DNA from: Clostridia bacterium
GTDB taxonomy: Bacteria > Bacillota > Clostridia > Oscillospirales > Acutalibacteraceae
Length of the DNA stretch: 45,190 nucleotides
Assembly: GCA_024692685.1 (NCBI GenBank)
Contig: JAILMJ010000009.1
Location: 1-45,190, forward strand
Direction: 5' to 3'
Under the pieces are notes generated by a model that was not told the DNA's origin, searched no databases, and worked only from the letters and a program-made list of their open reading frames with translations. This document shows positions 1 through 8,187 of the stretch, piece after piece. Made by a program: the position numbers and the translations under genes. Every line of letters starts with the position of its first letter. The stretch's first letter is position 1.

Positions 1-1497
1 GTTGAAGTCGCTGTTTTTTATAATCATGGGATTGCCCTGGACTTTCTTGACTGTGGGATTATAGGGCGAGCCGTCATCGTTCCTGACAAAATCGTCTTCG
101 CCCTCGGAAATGAGCTCCTGGCTGATAACAATGGGATTGCCGTCATCGTCATAAACTAAATTTCCATCATCATCTTTTTGGAATACAGTTTCGTAAACAT
201 CGTTGATGCCTTCCTGAACCTGCCACGAAACCATATTGACGGCAGACGCCGGAACGATATAAGCAAGCTGGTTGCCCTTGACGGCGATGGACTCGCCCAT
301 CATGGTGTTGCGCCTGACGCGGAGCTCATCTTTATTGGAGTCATTCTCGGTTATACCTGCATAGGAATAATACGATCTGCCCTCATTGCCTATGAAGCTG
401 AAGCCGGCGATAATCAAATCTTTGAGGTCGCTGAGATCAAGGGTACAGTTACTGCCGTTGACGAGAATCGCGCTTGACTTTGCGGAATCCTTGACTTTGT
501 TACTGGCATCTATGATACCGGTACCGAAACCGAAATAAGAACCGCCGAGAGTGGCAGATGAACCCGTGCCGTTCAGCTCAAGGTCATCGGCAAGATAGGT
601 GCTGCCCAGAAGGGAGACATTGCTGCTATTGTCAAGAACAATATTTTTTGCCCAGACTGAAGCATTCTTTGCAACATTGAAGTTTGAACCGGGGTTGGCT
701 TCGATATCGCCCGCGCAGATAAGACTGCCCTTTTTGATATTGAGCGTGCTTGACGCTCCGGAATTCAGCACAACACTGTTTGCATACGCGCTGCCCTCTA
801 TCTGAGTAGTGATACCGTCTTTATGAATGATGTTACCCTTGCTAATAAGGGTAAACTCGGGAATACCCGTAATGGCATACTGGGTGAGATAAAAGCCGAT
901 ATCGGGAGGAGTGATAACTATGTCCGATGTGACGGAGGATTCCCTGCCGCCCTTGGAATACTCAATATGAACACCCTTCAGGGTTATGACACCGGTAGTC
1001 TCGTCTTTGGTGTATGCGCCGAGGTTATTGCTGAGGGTATAGGAATCGGAAGTAACGGATTTAACACCGCCTCTGTCTTCTTTAATGTAGGCCTCGAGCA
1101 CATCCAGGTTATATGTATTACCCGAAGGATTGAGCAGGGGTTTCGGCTCGCCTCCTGCGGGGGTGTAGGTATATTTTTCTATTTCTTCACTGAATTTCAA
1201 AGCGAAAGTGTCCTTGATGTTACCGGCATAGTAGTTATAATCCGTCATTACATCCTTGTAAGTTTTCTTTATGGAATCCGAAACTGCCGACTGAACACCG
1301 ACACGGATTTCATCCATCGCCGTGGATGCATTGTAAACAACAACCTTGCCCTGGCGCTCGGCTATCTTCATCGAATAGGACGTGTAAGTCAGGGTGAGAA
1401 GCAGAGTACCGAAAGCAGTCAGAAACAGCACGGCAATAAGCACGGTAAAAATACCGGACCCTTTCGTTTCTTTGATTTTCAGAAATCTGTTTTTCAT
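1..1497 (-). CDS. PilX-like secreted/pilus-associated protein, partial (runs off left edge)
   Basis: The frame is open from an ATG at 1497 to base 1 (499 codons, no stop), so the C-terminus lies outside the window. GGAGGC sits just upstream of the ATG. Residues 1-37 are a short basic stretch, then KGSGIFTV and one hydrophobic helix (about 15-37), then SYSMKIAERQG and a polar helical stretch. This is the layout of PilX-type minor pilins, which also lack the usual Glu5. Residues about 215-325 are rich in Ser, Asn, Gly and short hydrophobics (SGASSTLNI, NNSSNV-like steps), suggesting a beta-helical or bactofilin-like stack. It is the last visible gene of the pilus-like operon, 46 bases after the large prepilin. 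Membrane anchoring and PilX resemblance are read from sequence; a role as a pilus tip or surface component is inference. Low-similarity alternatives such as a generic secreted beta-helix protein remain open. Confidence 0.75.
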   Translation of the reverse strand, partial: MKNRFLKIKETKGSGIFTVLIAVLFLTAFGTLLLTLTYTSYSMKIAERQGKVVVYNASTAMDEIRVGVQSAVSDSIKKTYKDVMTDYNYYAGNIKDTFALKFSEEIEKYTYTPAGGEPKPLLNPSGNTYNLDVLEAYIKEDRGGVKSVTSDSYTLSNNLGAYTKDETTGVITLKGVHIEYSKGGRESSVTSDIVITPPDIGFYLTQYAITGIPEFTLISKGNIIHKDGITTQIEGSAYANSVVLNSGASSTLNIKKGSLICAGDIEANPGSNFNVAKNASVWAKNIVLDNSSNVSLLGSTYLADDLELNGTGSSATLGGSYFGFGTGIIDASNKVKDSAKSSAILVNGSNCTLDLSDLKDLIIAGFSFIGNEGRSYYSYAGITENDSNKDELRVRRNTMMGESIAVKGNQLAYIVPASAVNMVSWQVQEGINDVYETVFQKDDDGNLVYDDDGNPIVISQELISEGEDDFVRNDDGSPYNPTVKKVQGNPMIIKNSDFN

Positions 1498-1543
1498 AAA
1501 GCTGCCTCCGATTTGTTAAGTCATAAGTTGATAATCGGGAAAA

Positions 1544-2995
1544 TCAGGATTTGGTCTTACTGCCTTCAAAAGTGTAAATCGGCTCACCGCTGAATACAGT
1601 GCTTGCGCCGGTACCGCTCATTGCGCCGGCCCTGAAAACTTCAATCTTAACATTGTAAATCCTTGTGCGCCTGGTAGTGCCGATAAGATTACCGAGACCT
1701 TCGTCAACCGCAAAATTATGGCCGTCGGCACCCGAATTGTAATATGCCTCAAATTTTGCCGATTTTATTGAGCCTGTGCCGCCGAGATTGGTTGCGGCGT
1801 TTGTATAAACCCAATCCATTCCTTCAGCGCTGAACGCGGTCTGACATCTTATCCAGCAGTTATACTTGAGCTCCTTCGACATAAGAGTCTGGCGACCGTC
1901 TTCTGTGCGGGAAAGAGGAGTATAGTCTTCACCGAGCGGACATTGCTTGATGATGAACGCCTTTGTTCTTATGTGATCGGGATTCAAAATAAAGAACGAA
2001 TCATATTCTGAGGTATATGTGCCGGAAGACCTGTAGGGATAGAACGGATAATACAGCAGATAAACATTCAGGAATTCATCTGCGGCAGGCTGGCTGACGC
2101 CGCCGGGGAAAATATCGTATGAATATCCGCGGGCCATAACGCCGGGATCGTCTTTATAAGGATTCTTGTAAGTGCTGTTATTGACATTTTCGTTGACAGC
2201 ATAGTCATTATAAAAATCAAGCGGACTGTCATTATCGAAGGCGCTGCCGGGATAATACATCGTGTATCTGGCAACGTTACCGCTCGGATAATACCTGATT
2301 TTTACGGCGTAATTGAAATAAACTTCACACTCAACAAGCGGGGTAGTGCCGTCCGCCTCAAACTCGGTGTCGGATTCATGGATCAGAACGGCAACCCTGC
2401 GCTTGACGTCATAGATGGTTGCTTTGTTTAAAGTCGCCGAGTTGGCGGCTATATACTGGTTGGTATCCACAATAGCTTTTTTATCAGGATCGACGCCCTC
2501 AAGGTAGCTCTGGGTAAATACGCCGTCCATCTGGGCATATTCCGCTACCCTTTCGTTATTGATTTCCACAAAACCGTCGGAGGATGAACTTGAAGCGTCT
2601 CCTCTGTCGAGCGTAAGCCTGCAGTCATAAGCGCCGTCGCCCGAAACGATATTTTTAAGGCCGACAACCTTTGTGTCAACGTTGTTGACAAGCAGGTCTT
2701 TCTCGTTTTGTATAAGCTGGAGATTATCTCTATTGATGCCCAACATATCAATAAGACCCTGGTCAGCATCCGCTCCGCTTTTACCGAAATAGGAAACCGG
2801 AAACGCCTGAACTATTTCATTGATATTCTGAGCTGCCTGAGTTGCTTCGCCGTATTTTTTGGAATTCGTGTGAAGGTTTGCCGAAGTAACGAATGCGTGC
2901 AACAGAGGAATACCGACAATGCCGAGGATAACAATGGCGATGATCATTTCAACAAGGGAGAAGCCCTTGTTATTCTTCTTCAGTTTTCCAGCCAT
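1544..2995 (-). CDS. Large type IV prepilin-like protein
   Basis: A protein of 483 residues with a class III (type IV pilin) leader: a basic start MAGKLKKNNKG, the cleavage site G|FSLVEM with Glu at +5, then a hydrophobic helix to about residue 32. The prepilin peptidase encoded upstream in the operon should cut after that Gly and methylate the Phe. The mature part is far larger than a major pilin (usually 140-200 residues) and is rich in Tyr, Asn and Asp, with no domain I recognise. It fits a minor pilin or PilV/GspJ-like pseudopilin carrying a big globular head. The start has GGAAGGGAG nine bases upstream. It lies 24 bases after the PilO-like gene. Adhesion or substrate binding by the head is inference. 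Confidence 0.85.
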   Translation of the reverse strand: MAGKLKKNNKGFSLVEMIIAIVILGIVGIPLLHAFVTSANLHTNSKKYGEATQAAQNINEIVQAFPVSYFGKSGADADQGLIDMLGINRDNLQLIQNEKDLLVNNVDTKVVGLKNIVSGDGAYDCRLTLDRGDASSSSSDGFVEINNERVAEYAQMDGVFTQSYLEGVDPDKKAIVDTNQYIAANSATLNKATIYDVKRRVAVLIHESDTEFEADGTTPLVECEVYFNYAVKIRYYPSGNVARYTMYYPGSAFDNDSPLDFYNDYAVNENVNNSTYKNPYKDDPGVMARGYSYDIFPGGVSQPAADEFLNVYLLYYPFYPYRSSGTYTSEYDSFFILNPDHIRTKAFIIKQCPLGEDYTPLSRTEDGRQTLMSKELKYNCWIRCQTAFSAEGMDWVYTNAATNLGGTGSIKSAKFEAYYNSGADGHNFAVDEGLGNLIGTTRRTRIYNVKIEVFRAGAMSGTGASTVFSGEPIYTFEGSKTKS

Positions 2996-3019
2996 TGAGC
3001 TTCACTCCCTTCCTGATAA

Positions 3020-3706
3020 TTACTCTCTCGTGCCAAACGGGTTATCCGTGCCTGTATTGACACCGGGAAGAGGAACAGGTTCATATTCATAAACCTCAGA
3101 GTCAATGTAATACTTCGCAAGATTAAATGTTGTCTGCAAAGTGGCATTCTCCGCGTCGTAAGTATACGAAACGTTGTTGATGAAGGTGATATCCTCTGTT
3201 TCCTCATAGATATAATCAAGATACTGCTTCATCTGGTCGTAAGTCATATTGCTGGTGATTGTAACAGCCGAAACGCAACCCATACCCGGACCTGACTTGT
3301 CCTTGCTGACAACAGTCAGCTCAGAAACCTCGCTGTTGCCGTTGAAACTGATGTCCATAAGGGAAGCGCCGACAGCGTCAAGGGAATCAAGAGCATAAAT
3401 GAGAAAATCCTCTTCATTGATTCCGGCGGGAAGACGGGCAAGATTAGCAGCGATGCTTTCTTTTGCGTTGTTAACACCCGCCTTGTATGTATCGAGGTTG
3501 TCATAATAGCCTTTAAGCTCTGTCAAGAATGCGTTGCGCTCTTCTAATTTAGCGGTAAGTTCAGTATTTTTGGCATTGTAGTTATTGAAAACGAGAACGT
3601 AAACCGCGATAAGAATAACAAGGCCGGCTATAACGATGACCATCTGAATATCTCTGGGGGAAAGCTTTTTACCTTCTTTGAGACCGTTAATTAAATCAAG
3701 TTTCAT
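3020..3706 (-). CDS. PilO-like type IV pilus inner-membrane assembly protein
   Basis: 228 residues: short cytoplasmic N-terminus, one transmembrane helix at about 23-41 (IVIAGLVILIAVYVLVF), a coiled-coil stretch with regular Leu/Glu spacing (about 44-85), then a small alpha/beta domain. That is the PilO/GspM ferredoxin-like layout. PilO pairs with PilN in the membrane and aligns the pilus machine under the envelope. The gene follows the PilM-PilN fusion by 17 bases and precedes the large prepilin, the usual M-N-O order. AGGAGG lies eight bases before the ATG. Sequence identity to PilO is weak, as is normal for this family, so the call rests on topology plus gene order. Confidence 0.75.
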   Translation of the reverse strand: MKLDLINGLKEGKKLSPRDIQMVIVIAGLVILIAVYVLVFNNYNAKNTELTAKLEERNAFLTELKGYYDNLDTYKAGVNNAKESIAANLARLPAGINEEDFLIYALDSLDAVGASLMDISFNGNSEVSELTVVSKDKSGPGMGCVSAVTITSNMTYDQMKQYLDYIYEETEDITFINNVSYTYDAENATLQTTFNLAKYYIDSEVYEYEPVPLPGVNTGTDNPFGTRE

Positions 3707-3723
3707 CGAGTCTGCCTCCTTTC

Positions 3724-5532
3724 TTATTCTTCGGCAGCGGTTGTTTCTTCAACCGTTGTCTCCGGCTCGGTTTCCGGAACCGGATAATTACAGATTATTG
3801 AGAATGAAACAAGCGAGAGACCGTCGCCCTCAGACCTGCTCATATTGCTGACCTGGATAACATCTATGCTCTCGAAGCTTCTGAACGCACTGACGATATT
3901 CGCCGCTTCGTCAAAGCCCGAGGTTTCAATGCTCATACTTATACTCTCAAGAGTGCAGTTGGCGGTGAGCACGGAAATATCCGACGGCATCTTTTCTTCC
4001 ATCTCCTCAAAAAATGCTTTGAGCTCTGAATTGACATTGACGGAAGTATCAACGAAGGTGTTTATTGAACCTTCAGCCGCCGTGTAGCTCAGGTAGGCCT
4101 GATATTCTTTCTCGGCGTACTCAAGCTTTGAAATCTCAGACTCAGTCTTCTTGAGCTTGGAATTTCTGTAAAGATACCCGCCGAGTGAATACGCGGTAAG
4201 CGCAAGGGCGAGAACCACACAGACCGCTCCGCCGAAGTAGCCGAAGTTCTGATCGTTCAGCGCCTTCTTCTTTGATCCGCCGTGAGCAACAAGATAGTCT
4301 CTCGGCAGGAAGTCCATAGGAGCCATTCTTGAACCGAGGCAACCGATATAAACGGAAATGTCACCGATTGAATTGGCAAGGCCCTGGATGTCTTCCATTT
4401 CCTCAAGCCAGTAAGTGCCGACGCCTATCTCTTTTTCGACGGCTTCTTTCAGACCTTCAAGATGAGCACAGCTGCCCATAAGAACAACTCTGCCTATCTC
4501 CTTCTCGAGGTTAGCGCCGCGGAAAAAGTCGAGGCTTCTTGAAAGACCCGCAACAAGCTTAAGCAAGCTGTCGGTAAGATCAACGTCATCAACGATGACT
4601 TTTGCGGAATCGTCATCATCATCGTCGCCGTAACCGAACGGATCGTAATTGTCGCGGGGAGATTCCTCTGCGGGCTCTTCTGAAGCATCCTCCGAAGGCT
4701 CTTCGCCGGATTCATCTGAATCTGCATCTCCGGATTCTTCCGCTTTGTCTTCATCGGTGATTTCCACAACATCCGCCGTTTCTTCACCGGACTCCTCAGG
4801 ATTTTCCGACGTCACTTCTTTGACCCCTGCCCTGAGTTTCCTAAGAGCCTCAATATACTCATCATCGGCCATTTCCTTCTGACCCATATATCTGACAATC
4901 ATTTCATCGCCGCCTATCGGCAATGAACGCTGCAGCAGAAGGTTACCGTTTTCGCTGAAATTAACCGAAGACGAATCTGCGTCAATTGTGATAAACATAT
5001 CAACGCCTTCGCCGCCGCGGATACTTTTAAGAACCTGAAACTGCGAATTTGCACTGTAGTCGAGAGCTTTGACTGTCAGCCCGACGTAATCGGCAAGGGC
5101 AATATAACTGTCAACAATGATAATCGGTACTGCGACAACCAGGACTCTGCATTCTTCGGGAGTTCTCTCAAGAAGCACCGAGTCAATGCTGTACTTCGAA
5201 ACGTCAACCGGGAAATAGTCCGAAGCATTGGTGGTAACGATGCTCTTAATCTGATCGTCCTTAACAGCCGGAATTGAAATCTCACGGCTGGCTATCTTCG
5301 AAGAGGCTATTGAGAAATATACTTCCTGAGCCGACACGGAGCGCATTGCGAGCTCCTCATTCAATTTGTCACCCAAAGTTATTTCGCTGACTATCTGCCC
5401 GTCAACAACACAACCCTCGGGAGTCACAAAAGCAAACGAATCGCTGACAGCGAACGACTTGCCTCTTTTTTCGGTTATGCAAACTTTTGTTATTCGCTTG
5501 CCGACTTCAATGTTCAGCGCTTTTGCAGCCAT
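3724..5532 (-). CDS. PilM-PilN fusion protein with acidic linker
   Basis: 602 residues. Residues 1-400 have the actin-like PilM/FtsA fold: KALNIEVGKRITKV at the start, a YFPVDVSKYSIDS segment near 106-118, DMFITIDADSSSVNF (phosphate loop) near 178, and VVLMGSCAHLEGL near 349. Inside that domain, about 237-315, is a low-complexity acidic insert ending in a run of six Asp. Residues 403-414 (MAPMDFLPRDYL) match the position of the PilN N-terminal INLLP motif, which in other bacteria docks on PilM. A transmembrane helix at about 431-454 follows, then a coiled coil and a PilN-like domain to an acidic Thr/Glu tail. PilM and PilN are normally two proteins; here they are one chain. The domain order is seen; the fusion's effect on assembly is inference. 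RBS AAGGATGG precedes the ATG. Confidence 0.85.
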   Translation of the reverse strand: MAAKALNIEVGKRITKVCITEKRGKSFAVSDSFAFVTPEGCVVDGQIVSEITLGDKLNEELAMRSVSAQEVYFSIASSKIASREISIPAVKDDQIKSIVTTNASDYFPVDVSKYSIDSVLLERTPEECRVLVVAVPIIIVDSYIALADYVGLTVKALDYSANSQFQVLKSIRGGEGVDMFITIDADSSSVNFSENGNLLLQRSLPIGGDEMIVRYMGQKEMADDEYIEALRKLRAGVKEVTSENPEESGEETADVVEITDEDKAEESGDADSDESGEEPSEDASEEPAEESPRDNYDPFGYGDDDDDDSAKVIVDDVDLTDSLLKLVAGLSRSLDFFRGANLEKEIGRVVLMGSCAHLEGLKEAVEKEIGVGTYWLEEMEDIQGLANSIGDISVYIGCLGSRMAPMDFLPRDYLVAHGGSKKKALNDQNFGYFGGAVCVVLALALTAYSLGGYLYRNSKLKKTESEISKLEYAEKEYQAYLSYTAAEGSINTFVDTSVNVNSELKAFFEEMEEKMPSDISVLTANCTLESISMSIETSGFDEAANIVSAFRSFESIDVIQVSNMSRSEGDGLSLVSFSIICNYPVPETEPETTVEETTAAEE

Positions 5533-5591
5533 ATAGCATCCATCCTTACGCTTAAATTTAAATCAAAAATCTGTTTTTAATTTATATATAT

Positions 5592-5624
5592 GGGAAAACG
5601 CAAGATTTCCCTTTACGTTTTCCC
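5592..5624. repeat. Perfect 9-bp inverted repeat between prepilin peptidase and PilM-PilN genes
   Basis: GGGAAAACG (5592-5600) and CGTTTTCCC (5616-5624) are perfect complements around a 15-base loop. It sits in the 119-base gap between the peptidase stop and the PilM-PilN start. Neither strand has a T-run after the stem, so an intrinsic terminator is unlikely. A processing or stability hairpin, or an operator, would fit. Confidence 0.6.
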
Positions 5625-5651
5625 TCATTTCCACGCAAAATCTTTCCCGTA

Positions 5652-6449
5652 TTACACAAAGAACTTTGTCATATACCAGTTTATGAACAGGTTTCCCCAC
5701 AATACGGATATGGCGAAACCAATGGCAAGATACGGACCGAAGGCAAGCTGCCGTCCGACTTTCTTGACCGCCATAAGAGTCAGATGAATAACAGAGCCAA
5801 CCACACAGGCAGCTACAAGCCCGAAAACAGTAAGTTTCAGACCCAAAAACAGCCCTATGGCAAACATCAGCTTTACGTCTCCCCCGCCCATTGCTCTGCC
5901 GTTTGAGATAAACAATATCAGGAAGAAGACTCCGCCCATGATGACCGAGCCGAGTACAAAGTCAAGCCACGGCTCTTTGTAAATAAAGATATGCAGAAGC
6001 GCTCTCAAAACGGCTATCAAAAGAATGAAAATAACAATGCCGTTCGGTATCTCCATTGTGCGCGCGTCGATAAATCCCATAACGAGGAGCGCAGAAAAGA
6101 GAGCGCATATCAGAACGAAATCAAGTGTCGGCCCTTTCATAAACAGCACCAGACACCACAGCAAGCCGTTAGCCGCTTCAACCAAAGGATACTGTGCGCT
6201 TATTTTCGCCTTGCATCCGCGGCATTTACCCCTAAGGAAAATCCAGCTGAACAACGGAATCAATTCGTACCAGTGCAGTTTCTTGCCGCAACTCATACAG
6301 TGAGAAGGCACGGTAACTATCGATTGCTGCTCCGGAATACGGTAAATACACACATTCAGAAACGAACCGACGACAATGCCGAAAAGGAACACGAAGATAT
6401 ATGACACCGCAGGATAATTGTTATGCAGCAAATCAACATATTCTTTCAT
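5652..6449 (-). CDS. Type IV prepilin peptidase / N-methyltransferase
   Basis: A polytopic membrane aspartyl protease of about 265 residues that cleaves the leader of type IV prepilins and methylates the new N-terminus. Visible features are the first helix with GSFLNVCIYRIP, two CxxC pairs (CMSCGKKL, CRGCKAKI) forming the zinc-binding methylase loop, and both catalytic Asp motifs: GFIDARTMEIPNG and the GxGD-type GGGDVKLM. Length and order match PilD/ComC/GspO. A TTG in frame at 6455 would be only a base or two from the AGGAAG ribosome site; the ATG at 6449 has the normal 7-base spacing and is the better start. It is first in the pilus-like operon, behind a strong promoter at 6524-6552. Confidence 0.93.
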   Translation of the reverse strand: MKEYVDLLHNNYPAVSYIFVFLFGIVVGSFLNVCIYRIPEQQSIVTVPSHCMSCGKKLHWYELIPLFSWIFLRGKCRGCKAKISAQYPLVEAANGLLWCLVLFMKGPTLDFVLICALFSALLVMGFIDARTMEIPNGIVIFILLIAVLRALLHIFIYKEPWLDFVLGSVIMGGVFFLILFISNGRAMGGGDVKLMFAIGLFLGLKLTVFGLVAACVVGSVIHLTLMAVKKVGRQLAFGPYLAIGFAISVLWGNLFINWYMTKFFV

Positions 6450-6523
6450 TGGCAAACTTCCTTTTTGTCGGCACCCGGAAACCGGGCCCGAAATACCGAT
6501 ATGAATCCCTTTTATCCGTTATT

Positions 6524-6552
6524 ATTATATAACAGGTTTTTGTATTTGTAAA
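6524..6552 (-). promoter_or_regulatory. Sigma-A promoter of the pilus-like operon
   Basis: Reading the minus strand, -35 TTTACA (6552-6547), a 17-base spacer and a perfect -10 TATAAT (6529-6524). It lies about 75 bases upstream of the prepilin peptidase start and points into the operon. Confidence 0.75.
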
Positions 6553-6700
6553 TAGAAAAATCAATTTTATTTTAAATCCAAATCCATAGAGGAAGGGGAA
6601 AATCCTGTCCGTTGGTATTCGGGATAATGTATGTCATACGTTTTTCAGATGAAATAAAGAGTTTCGGACGGCCGATGCCCTGCACAGATAAATAAAAATG

Positions 6701-6729
6701 TTGAAAACATATAAGTAATTTGATATAAT
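6701..6729 (+). promoter_or_regulatory. Sigma-A promoter of the surface-polysaccharide operon
   Basis: -35 TTGAAA (6701-6706), 17-base spacer, perfect -10 TATAAT (6724-6729). The transcript would start near 6736, giving a very short leader before the ATG at 6752. Confidence 0.8.
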
Positions 6730-6751
6730 ACACTGAAAGGGAGTGAAAGGT

Positions 6752-8173
6752 ATGCCGGCAAAAACAAGAAAAAGCAAAATGGGTCATATTGACTTTCTTG
6801 TCATTGATCTCATTTCTGTTGCCGCGTCATTTATTCTCTCCTATTTCATTAAATTCGGTAATCTCGATTTTGTTAAAAGTGATGCGTGGATGCCGCTTTT
6901 TTACATTGCCCTTCTTCTCAATATAGCTATCTGCACTTTTTCGGACCCTTATTCGAAAATATTCAAGCGCCCGTATTACGAAGAAATAATCGGTGCGCTG
7001 CTGCTCAGCGGATATAATCTGCTCGCTTCAGGCATTATATTTTACGTTTTCAAGATAGGCACTCTGTTTTCACGTCAGATGATTCTGACGATGTACGGGC
7101 TGTATTTTCTTATCTCGGTCATTCTAAAATGTATCTGGAAAAAGCTTGTGTTATCAAAGAAAATCAGCTTTTACATCCCTGAAAGGATTTCACTTCTTAT
7201 TGTTGGGAAGAGTGAAACAATCGATGATTCAATCCGCGCAGCGGAAGGCGGAGATTTCAACGCTTACGACGTAAAAGCGGTTTCGCTTGAAGATACAACG
7301 GACGACTTTAATTCGCTTAAAAACATTGGGAAAGACAAACTGATTGAATATATTTCAGAAAACTCAATCGACGAGGTTCTCATAACCGTTAATCCCGGCG
7401 ATATTGACATAAAAACATATGATGCTTTGATAAAAAGCGGAGTCGGAATAAACTTCAATCTTTCATTTATGCTCGGCTTCGGAGCGGAAGACTATGAACT
7501 TTCAGAGGTCGGCGCCCACAAAACACTGAATGTAGGCACATACACATTCTCACCCGGTCAGGCCGCGTATCTCCTGCTTAAAAGGCTGATTGATATCGCT
7601 ATAAGTATTCCCGGCCTCGTTTTTCTCTTCATATCGGCGCTGACTGTCAAAGCGGCATACCTTATCAGCGGAGATAAATCAAAAATCATTTATAAGCAAT
7701 CAAGAATAGGCAAAAACGGTAAACATATTGATATATATAAGTTTCGCACGATGGTGCCCGATGCCGATAAGAAACTTGCCAAGCTGCTCGAAGACGAAAA
7801 ATACCGCACAGAGTGGCTTGCAAATCAGAAGTTGTCCAATGATCCGAGAATCACCAAAGTGGGCAGATTTCTCAGGAAAACATCCATTGATGAAATGCCG
7901 CAACTCATAAACGTGCTCAAAGGCGATATGTCACTTGTCGGACCCAGGCCGCTCGTTTCGGGTGAACTGGAAGCGCACAACGGCCTTAAGCTTTATCAAC
8001 AGGTGAAACCCGGAATAACCGGCTGGTGGGGCTGTAACGGCAGGTCGAATATCGACTATGCAGAGCGTCTTGAACTCGAATATTATTATGTCAGAAACAT
8101 CTCCGTTTACCTTGATTTTCTTTGTATTCTGAGGACAGTACTCTCAGTGCTCAAGCGTGACGGTGCGGAATAA
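6752..8173 (+). CDS. Undecaprenyl-phosphate sugar phosphotransferase (polysaccharide initiation)
   Basis: Transfers the first sugar-1-phosphate to undecaprenyl phosphate at the membrane, starting each repeat unit. About 473 residues of WbaP/CpsE architecture: four N-terminal membrane helices, a Rossmann-like CoA-binding-type middle domain (LLIVGKSETIDDS), then a fifth helix and the bacterial sugar transferase domain in the last 200 residues. Core motifs are YKQSRIGKNGK, YKFRTM, TSIDEMPQL and SLVGPRPL. A GTG at 6743 is in frame, but AAGGGAG (6737-6743) would then overlap the start; with ATG at 6752 it has 8-base spacing, so 6752 is preferred. First gene of the polysaccharide operon. Which sugar is transferred cannot be read from the sequence. 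Confidence 0.92.
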   Translation: MPAKTRKSKMGHIDFLVIDLISVAASFILSYFIKFGNLDFVKSDAWMPLFYIALLLNIAICTFSDPYSKIFKRPYYEEIIGALLLSGYNLLASGIIFYVFKIGTLFSRQMILTMYGLYFLISVILKCIWKKLVLSKKISFYIPERISLLIVGKSETIDDSIRAAEGGDFNAYDVKAVSLEDTTDDFNSLKNIGKDKLIEYISENSIDEVLITVNPGDIDIKTYDALIKSGVGINFNLSFMLGFGAEDYELSEVGAHKTLNVGTYTFSPGQAAYLLLKRLIDIAISIPGLVFLFISALTVKAAYLISGDKSKIIYKQSRIGKNGKHIDIYKFRTMVPDADKKLAKLLEDEKYRTEWLANQKLSNDPRITKVGRFLRKTSIDEMPQLINVLKGDMSLVGPRPLVSGELEAHNGLKLYQQVKPGITGWWGCNGRSNIDYAERLELEYYYVRNISVYLDFLCILRTVLSVLKRDGAE

Positions 8174-8187
8174 AAAAGGATAGCCCG

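Larger units (their letters stand above)
6456..6751. other. Divergent intergenic region between pilus-like and polysaccharide operons
   Basis: About 300 bases with no gene. It holds two back-to-back sigma-A promoters (separate entries) and, in the leader of the minus-strand transcript, a small perfect hairpin CCCGG-aaa-CCGGG at 6474-6486. Bases 6553-6700 between the promoters show nothing I can name. Confidence 0.7.

Noticed and set aside
823..1593. 256-codon plus-strand open frame
   Set aside because: Antisense to the PilX-like gene and the end of the prepilin gene, whose frames have good starts, leader motifs and coding-like composition; the plus-strand product has no recognisable features.
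4649..4882. Ser/Asp-rich plus-strand frame
   Set aside because: It is the reverse complement of the acidic linker of the PilM-PilN protein; low complexity is inherited from that.
6743..6751. GTG start for the sugar phosphotransferase
   Set aside because: AAGGGAG would overlap the GTG itself; the ATG at 6752 has correct spacing.
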